A stretch of 64,000 nt of DNA, taken from Capitulum mitella. Its lineage: Eukaryota > Arthropoda > Thecostraca > Pollicipedomorpha > Pollicipedidae. The position numbers and the translations under genes were made by a program. Under the pieces are notes generated by a model. The model searched no databases. It had not been told where the DNA came from and worked only from the letters and a program-made list of their open reading frames with translations. This document shows, one piece after another, positions 57,277 to 64,000 of this stretch. Position 1 is the first letter of the stretch. Each line of letters opens with the position of its first letter. The DNA is taken from positions 9,488,393 through 9,552,392 of the forward strand of contig CP099851.1 of the NCBI GenBank assembly GCA_030062745.1, in the 5' to 3' direction.

Positions 57277-58109
57277 GGCAACCTGATGTGCCTCATAGGT
57301 CAGTTTATGAACAGAGTGCCGGCGTCGGGAAAGCCTGGAACGCGACGGGCCACATGTTTGCTCTGCGGATGAGGTTACCCATCCGGCGGCTAGAACAGCA
57401 CGGGACAGAAGAGCGGAAGCCGACGACGCACGTCAGTCGGTGTTTGGAGAGGGGCTGAATCAGCAGTCCGTCAGTATGCTGGACATACGAACTTGCGCCA
57501 CCCAAACCCGGTTTGGTAGTGCAGTAAAAACGTTTGGATAAAGTTGGTGAGTGTCTAAGAACGAGCTGCTGTCTTGTTTGCTTCCGTATCGACGTGACCA
57601 AAATGTAAGATGCATATATGGCGCGTGACAATTGCGTGCATTGACATTTGTGTTCATGTTGGCCTGATCTTGTCTCATATGCTGCGGACTTGAAAGACAG
57701 CAACATAGAAACAGACACCGGATAAAACAAGTTACTAAATGTCTTGAACGAAAAGCAGTTCCAAAGTCACGTCGAACGGACCAATGCCTTGCAGGACGAT
57801 CTGCGTAAGGAATAAAAAAAAACATGCATAGGAGAAAACTGCCCATACGCATGCCAACACATTTGGTCGGTACCAAGGACGTTCCAGCAATGCTCAGAGG
57901 ATATGGGGTCATGTTAACTTCAACAATTTTGCTGTCGGTCGAGAGCTGATTTGTATCCATTTTGTATTCAAAAGCATTTACTGGGTCCCACAACGATACT
58001 TGGATAGAAAGTAAAACGTCGTGCGTACTGTCAGAATCAAACAGAAATAAATACCTTTGTGAGTTTTGGTGGGCTTCACATAAAAATTAAGATAGTGGCC
58101 TTCAAAGCA
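57277..58109. other. Intergenic with an unrecognised 177-codon frame
   Basis: The minus-strand frame 57460-57993 has two hydrophobic stretches (near its middle FLLCMFFFIPYA and CFIRCLFLCCCL) but no recognised family. The minus frame 57305-57730 overlaps it. Confidence 0.3.
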
Positions 58110-58170
58110 AGGACGGATCCAAGACGTGGGAGCGGCGGGGGGGGGAGCCCCCTGCCGGGAATAGGGTTAA
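58110..58170. mobile_element. TTAA family 1 end fragment
   Basis: Ends with 'cctgccgggaatagggTTAA' at 58170, the family 1 terminus, preceded by its G/C-rich subterminal tract. Only about 60 bp remain. Confidence 0.7.
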
Positions 58171-58244
58171 TCGGTGGAAACGACGATTCATACACAGTTT
58201 TTAGATGCCTTGATATGTGTCTATCTGAGGGCAATCAGAACGGT

Positions 58245-58921
58245 TAGGAAATAACAGACCTAGCCTGCATAGTTCCGAATAACACCAAGAAGTAAAAAAT
58301 TTAAAAAAGTCGCATGTTTTGAAAATAAACAGATTCTGGAGAATAGAGCTTCTCCAGCTGTGTAGACTGATGAGTACTGAATTAAAAAAAAGATAAAACA
58401 TGAGAAACCGCAACAAGAATTACGAGAATTAAGAAACATTGCATGTAATGGCCTATGTCGCGAAGATGAAGAAACGCTAAAATTAGCTCCCGTTAATATC
58501 ATGTCACGTTCGGCAAAGGCGCCCACCGGTAGTTGGCACAAAAGTGCCGTGTTTTAACTCAAAACTTTGTCGTATATATTAAGCAGATCAGAGCAATTTG
58601 GCGTGTATCGGCATCTGTGCACTCTCACCTGTTCAATGATGCCTTTATCTAGATTTAATTAATCGCAGCCCTTATGCTCCAGGCCGCTTCTCGCTTTCAT
58701 ACAGGTTTCTGTGAGAAATCATATGTATGCTGTAAACGGCTTACATGTTATCCAAAGCTAAAACTGAGACCAGCTTCGAGCTCTATTTGTCACGAGCTTT
58801 TCAACGATATGGTGTGCTTGTTTTTGCCGTGCAACCGGCCGTTCGTTATTTGGGATGTTGGGACGGACAGCCCCCCTAGTACAGCGTGATCGGCGCCGAC
58901 TGCCAGTCGGGCGCGGGTTAA
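58245..58921 (+). mobile_element. TTAA family 2, copy C, left-truncated
   Basis: Collinear with 56610-57276, ending 'cgactgccagtcgggcgcgggTTAA' at 58921. The left half, with the half-site array, is missing. A perfect ACTGCCAGT-type stem lies at the terminus. Confidence 0.75.
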
Positions 58922-59189
58922 TTTTGATGAAATCTGCGCAGGATTTTCTGCCTTCGGAGCCCATTAAAGCCAAAGAAAAGTTTTCAGTTCATCGCCGGCA
59001 AGACCTCCATTTTCCATGGACATGTAATCCCTGGAAGATTCCATCATAGTGAGTCCAAATTCTTAAATGGCTCCAATCGTACATTTTGTGACCCAGTTTT
59101 CTGAACCATGAACACGATATGCATTAATTGTACATCACCGTACTTCTATTGACACACTGGATCGAAAGACTTGTCACATGGCAGCATGG

Positions 59190-60690
59190 CTTACGTGGGA
59201 ATGACATTGTAGCCCCCTTTGTTCTTCGGGGTACTGGAGACGGTGCCATTCGACGACTAGCGGCAGGTACTGCTTTTACCTTTTATCATAGTGCCTCGCT
59301 GCACGCTTGGAGCCACACGTCGCTCTGCGAGGTCGTTCACCACCACGACTCCTCATAGGACTTCGCTGGCGTTCTTACAACCAGGTGCTGCCTCCCAAAC
59401 AGTCATTGGCACCAAGGAAATCTGTGTTGATCCCGTAGACCTTAGGGATTCCCACCAGCTTTGGCGTGATGAAGTCTGCAATAGCTTCCTGACGAGAACC
59501 TCCTTTGCCGCGAGATCCACCTGCGCCCGCTGGGGCAGATTTTCCTATCCCTGTTCCTGCAGTGCCGCGACCATCCTCCTCTTCATCCCACACGGACGGT
59601 CCTCGTCGAAGAACTACAGACCAGCCTGGTCTTCGTTAGGGTGCCAGAGGTGACTGGCGAACTTTTTGGAGGCCGCCTTCGAGATTTCATCATTTGGATT
59701 GCTGATCAAGCTCTGCAGGAGGGACATACCAAGCACGGAATTTTTGACCGCCGATGGAGTGCAGAACAATGCCCCGATATGCAGAACAACGATAAAAGAG
59801 ACAAAGCGCTAGGAGACCCCAATTCGCCGAGATTCAGCGAGAAATGATCGCGAAGCAAGAAGACCTTGATCCCATAGACCATGCGTTCAGTTCATCTGGC
59901 ATGGTGGAGTCTCCTGGTTGGAGAAACTGACTCTCCACAGAGGCTGGTCGCCAAAGAAGATCATAAAAAGCCCGAAAAAACTAACGATATTCATCCCGCT
60001 CCATCTCATCCCATCCCGTCGTTGGATTTCGGCCAGTTTCTCGCGGCAGAAGACAGCGACATGGTCCTTGGAGGAAACGGTTCGGCCGCTGTTGGTCCCA
60101 GTCCTCACACATCATGGGCTCAAACTAGCCCAGATCACTGTGCCTCCATCTCCTCCAGAAGCGCTTGAACAAGGAGAACTCCGGTCCCGAAGGCGGACCG
60201 AAGCACGAGGAGAAAGCCATCTCTGTCCCCAGTTCGAAGATATGACGACAAGCGAAATGAAAGAGCTGCCGCTTCGAGCCTCTGTTGAAGAAGCCTGCGT
60301 GTTCCCAGCACTTGTCCAGTAGTGATGGAGGTGATGTCGAAACTCAATCCTGAGACAGTGTCCGGGACCTCTCAGTCCTTCAGACAATACGCGACAGCGT
60401 CGGCCGTCCTTGTGCCAGTTCCCCTTGCGAGCTTCGGAACATCGAGGAGCTCGGTGATACTTCCCGGCCGATCACAATGAGTCGACCCACCTTCTCCTCT
60501 CCATCGTTCGGTAACACTGTGCCGTCCCAGTGGACCGCCAGGTTGCGTGGCACCGAGAGGGAATGCCGGATTTCCTCCACAATGGCTCTCCTTTACGGTT
60601 TGCGCGACCGCCTGGATGAGGTTCTGCTGTTTGCTAGTTCAGAGGAGTTGTGTCCCATGGCCGAGGCCATGTACAGTCGTCGCGGCCGTC
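59190..60690 (-). pseudogene. Decayed transposase-like gene of an unnamed metazoan family
   Basis: From high to low coordinate the minus strand shows, in changing frames, blocks that I recognise as one conserved family: LAVHWDGTVLP (about 60520), LLDVPKLARGTGT (about 60420), VSGLSFDITSITTGQV (about 60330), FACRHIFELGTEM (about 60240), PPSGPEFSLFKRFW (about 60180), RMVYGIKVFLLRDHFSL (about 59860), KKFASHLWHPNED (about 59650), AIADFITPKLVGI (about 59470), VVNDLAER (about 59335) and QYLPLVVEWHRLQYPEEQ (about 59240). The order and spacing suit a protein of about 500 residues lacking its N terminus. The acidic FD and the CRH block suggest an RNase H-like, hAT-related transposase, but that is inference. 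At least six frame changes and several stops show it is dead. + strand frames here are shadows. Confidence 0.7.
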
Positions 60691-60750
60691 GCCGATAAAT
60701 AGACCGCAGAGCAGTGACTGAGCGTTATCCGATCGTGGGCTGCTGCCTCA

Positions 60751-60753
<3 letters not shown>

Positions 60754-60811
<58 letters not shown>
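60754..60811. repeat. (TA)n microsatellite
   Basis: About 29 TA units, interrupted only at the edge. Confidence 0.95.
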
Positions 60812-60812
<1 letters not shown>

Positions 60813-63800
60813 CTATATATAGTTCGATTATTGTTGTATTTCAGCAAATAATAGGGAAAAGTTCTGAGATCCCTGATTAAAAAAATTATTGAAAAGTAAA
60901 TGGCCATAATATGCAGTCTATTTGCCAAACATAAACAGTATCTAAATGTATGTAATGACTTATTAACATAAATTGTTTGTAGTTATTGCTCCCATCAATC
61001 CTAAGTTCGTTAGTTAGTATCACATCAGTGGCAAACTAGATATAGCCCTTGCTCCAGGGAAACAGCTGCATAGGCAGCTTACCTAAGCACTCGCCGCCTG
61101 ACGAAACCGGAGGAAGTCATGCAATTACAGCGCAGAAAGCCGGCAGAGGTATCAGATGCAACAAAGAATTTCCCTGCCCCAGCATTTTTTCAGGACGCGA
61201 TAAGATGACTAATCTGCCCCGCACTGGCTCGGGAGTCTTTCTTCTTGCTGCTTGTTCGCTGTCGACGTTTGTGACATATCAGGAATTTCTTGCAGTCTCG
61301 CCAGATCCTCTGCGTCGCCGATTGGAAAGGCGGCTGTCAGTTGGCTTTACTGGTGCAGATCAGAATGCGGATCATGCGTCTGCCTTCGTTCAGATTCATT
61401 CACGACTCATTTCCCTGATCAACTGTTATGCAGCTCTTTCAAATTGCCTTGCGGGGTAATCCATTTAGGCATAAGGCGTCATAAAGATGACAAAAAATGC
61501 ACGGGCCAAATTCAGACCAGCTTCACAAACGACAAACTAGGTGCTGAAAAGGTGCAAATAAATTATTTCCATTTTGGTCTTACAATGCGTCCCTTTCTTT
61601 CTTTTGGCTTACCTCGCCAGTTCCAATTCCGTAATAGTAGAATTAGATAACTACTTTTAAGACACATTAAATATGTCACATGCGTTTAGATATCCACTTA
61701 AAGCCAGGAAAACTTCGCCAGATGTCTTTTACGGCACAAGATAAATATCACTGGTTCCTTTCAAAAGGCCAAGCACGGGCGGGGAGTTCAGCTAAGAGCT
61801 TGCAGTGAGCGGTATTCAGATGGAAAAGTTTCGCCCGCTTAAGTTTTCCTGCACCACCAGATCCACGAAACCGTTCCAGTGTGTCAAGACAGGGTCCGTT
61901 TGCTTCGAACGTCAACCGTAAATGCATATGTGAAAGCATCTATTTTAGACAAAGTTTGGCGAGCTAATGCAGGTTGGCCGAGCTAAAGGCAACGTGCTTG
62001 CGAAAGCTGGCGATGATGCTCGCACAGCATGTGGACGGGAAATGTCATTACGTCAGGAGCTAAGCTGTAAAACATTGTGCTAAGTCGCGGTTGCAACTGG
62101 AGTTGAATCTGCAAATCGTTTTGGCACGCTGTGACTTTTATGACCGTCAGGGGTTTATCTTCCCAATGCATGTGTCATGTGGTTCTGGTTTATGCTTATG
62201 TTGCCTGCAAACGAATATCTTTTAAAAATGTTTTGCGTTCATTGCAGCTGAATTTTAAAAGTACTTAACAGAAGTACGACATTTAACGTTATATCCAACG
62301 TGTATTCATTTGTTGCGCAGGCATGCAGGTGCTTTGCTTATTTAACTCTCATCGGAAGAGAAGAGGGATGGCTTCTAGCCACCTTCCTACGATTATCTTA
62401 AGGTAACCGTCAAATGGTCCAAGTCAAGAGCCTGAAATGCGTAATACTAATCCTACGCCGTTGCCATTTTTTTAGAGGAACAAAACACAACAAATGACAC
62501 GTTAAGTCAGGTTACCTAGTAATGACGTCATCATTTAAGGTTCACAGTTTTATAGAACTGAAGTAGGTTTTGGATTCTTTTCCAGGAGTATGACAAGACA
62601 TGAAGTCCATTTTTTATGTCATCATGCCATCACAGGACTGTTCAGGCGTATGCTGGCAACGTTGGTGGCTTTGAAGGATTAGTGGCCTTTTCGATTTCCA
62701 AAGTAAATGAAGGTCACCTGCCTTATATCATCTTAGTGAAGTCGAATTGGACTTGGGGTAAATTTTGGCGCTCATTACAGTAATGGCAACTATTTTTAGA
62801 CAGACAAGGCAAATGAAACGATACTGTTTCTCCAGTGACTTGAGAGGCGAGCGTTTGTCATGAAGGGGACAAACTGGAAACCGGTCTTTATTGTTTGGTC
62901 TGCTTCTCGATCTCATCTAAAAGCGAACTGGACCCCTCGTCTTCGGGCGCGTAGGCGAGAGTTCTAATTTTCGATGAGGGTTAGAATGGCTCAATAGAAG
63001 CAAGAACTTACATTAACGAACTTTATAATCAGTATTGCGAAGCAGTTAGCCGCCAGAAGTGATGGTTGCGCCTGGCCACCGAAAAAAAACTGCTATCTGA
63101 AACAAAACTCACCTTGTCTTCGGCCTGGCTCAAAAATTATTCGGAGAGCGGCAAATGAAAGCTGACAGATGAAAAGGCGTGTATGAAATCAACGACATAT
63201 CTTTTCGCCGTTAATAGATACTAGACTACCGCTCGTCTGCGGTGATTCTTCAGAGTATGCTACGAAACTTAAGTTTAAAAATTGTGGATGAATTTGACGA
63301 TGTCGCATTCAGGCATATCGTATGCGCTTGCGTCGTTGATTATTTTTGCGATGCTTAGCTGTGCCATAAGTGGTGAAAATGATAACGTTTTTAATGTTAG
63401 CCATATCCATTGTGTTCATTGCAAGACCTTACAGCTATTCTGAGCGCTCGATTTATCTTATCTGGCCAGGGATAAATCACGTCTTGTCGTGAAAATGACA
63501 GAGAACATGACCTCGGTTGCATTCCCCCGTTGTACAGAGTTACCAGTTTGCAAGATTTCCTGGCATTTCTTCTGACCGCAGACGGACTAAGTGGCAGTAC
63601 CAAGGCTTTAGGCACTCCTGTAGTGATGTAACCCTCGCCAGTGCAGTACGGGTTCAACCCACCGATTTTTGTTGCAAGTTATCCCACGACTCTCCAATTA
63701 CTCCGAAATCTGCATGGAGATTTTAAAGCTTTTATTTACCTCCTGAAAAACTAAAATCCATAGCTTATCACGTCACCATCATGTGACCTCTCTGTGAGGG

Positions 63801-64000
63801 CACTGTATACGGAGGAGTCACCATAATGAGCCAGTCGTCATCGCGCGCCCAATGTTTTGAGCATTTTATGGTGTTTGTTCTTACCTAACCTACTAATGAG
63901 CTTCACCCTTTTTCATTCAACTTTGATCCTTACTCGGATAAAGCCATCCGAGGTCAAAATCATGGCTTGAAGCCAGCGACCTCTTCACATTTGATTTACC
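60812..64000. other. Intergenic, no gene recognised
   Basis: Frames at 61049-61459 (136 codons) and 61252-61650 (132 codons) overlap on the + strand and match no family I know. No inverted repeats or half-site clusters of note. The right edge of the window cuts the region. Confidence 0.35.

Noticed and set aside
57460-57993. 177-codon minus frame with hydrophobic stretches as a membrane protein
   Set aside because: No recognised family, hydrophobic runs are Phe/Cys-rich as in AT-rich translations, and no promoter or poly(A) support was seen.
59918-60698. + strand frames of 73-134 codons
   Set aside because: The minus strand carries the conserved transposase-like blocks through the same interval; the + frames are shadows.

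Overview
The window is eukaryotic and almost entirely non-coding or repeat-derived. It has no operons, ribosome binding sites, rRNA, recognisable tRNA or CRISPR. An arthropod is the best guess, probably a marine crustacean. The only intact recognisable gene is an invertebrate-type (destabilase) lysozyme of the arthropod subtype, and its promoter pairs a TATA box with a TCAGT initiator at arthropod spacing. The repeat content (Penelope-like, Pao/BEL, Ty3-type gag, LINE, hAT-like and TTAA elements) fits a large invertebrate genome. Species cannot be assigned from the sequence alone.

Layout. 1-720: diverged tandem repeats. 1.39-2.11 kb: lysozyme-like gene on the minus strand, with promoter and poly(A) signal. 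2.9-3.3 kb: dispersed repeat R1. 4.48-6.63 kb: satellite of about 150-bp units, split by a TTAA-flanked element. 7.7-8.8 kb: Penelope-like relic. 9.5-9.8 kb: half-site tandem repeat. 10.1-10.7 kb: two palindromes and a Pao/BEL integrase/DUF5641 relic. 11.2-15.3 kb: MITE-like repeats, a perfect palindrome and minisatellites. 18.3-24.3 kb: TTAA family 2, a hAT-like MITE, a diverged family-1 copy and a 21-bp minisatellite. 27.2-28.4 kb: complete TTAA family 1 element. 30.1-30.8 kb: family 2 relic. 35.85 kb: compact hairpin. 36.5-37.7 kb: promoter-bearing repeat P and a LINE tail with a minisatellite. 38.4-39.1 kb: CpG-rich regulatory-looking block. 42.4-45.3 kb: near-palindromic foldback region split by TTAA family 3. 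48.0-48.2 kb: SINE. 49.5 kb: TATA promoter candidate. 50.8-52.2 kb: LINE reverse transcriptase and gag relics. 53.13-53.36 kb: possible 3' terminal exon. 55.3-58.9 kb: R1, family 2 and family 1 fragments. 59.2-60.7 kb: decayed transposase-like gene. The last 3.2 kb show nothing recognisable.

The most striking pattern is a set of three non-autonomous element families. Each is bounded by TTAA with terminal inverted repeats, each is about 1.2-1.3 kb, none encodes a protein, and all are loaded with AGGTCA/TGACCT nuclear-receptor half-sites, including a canonical DR1. Two insertions can be checked inside the window against their target sequence. Coding relics are all broken by frameshifts and stops.
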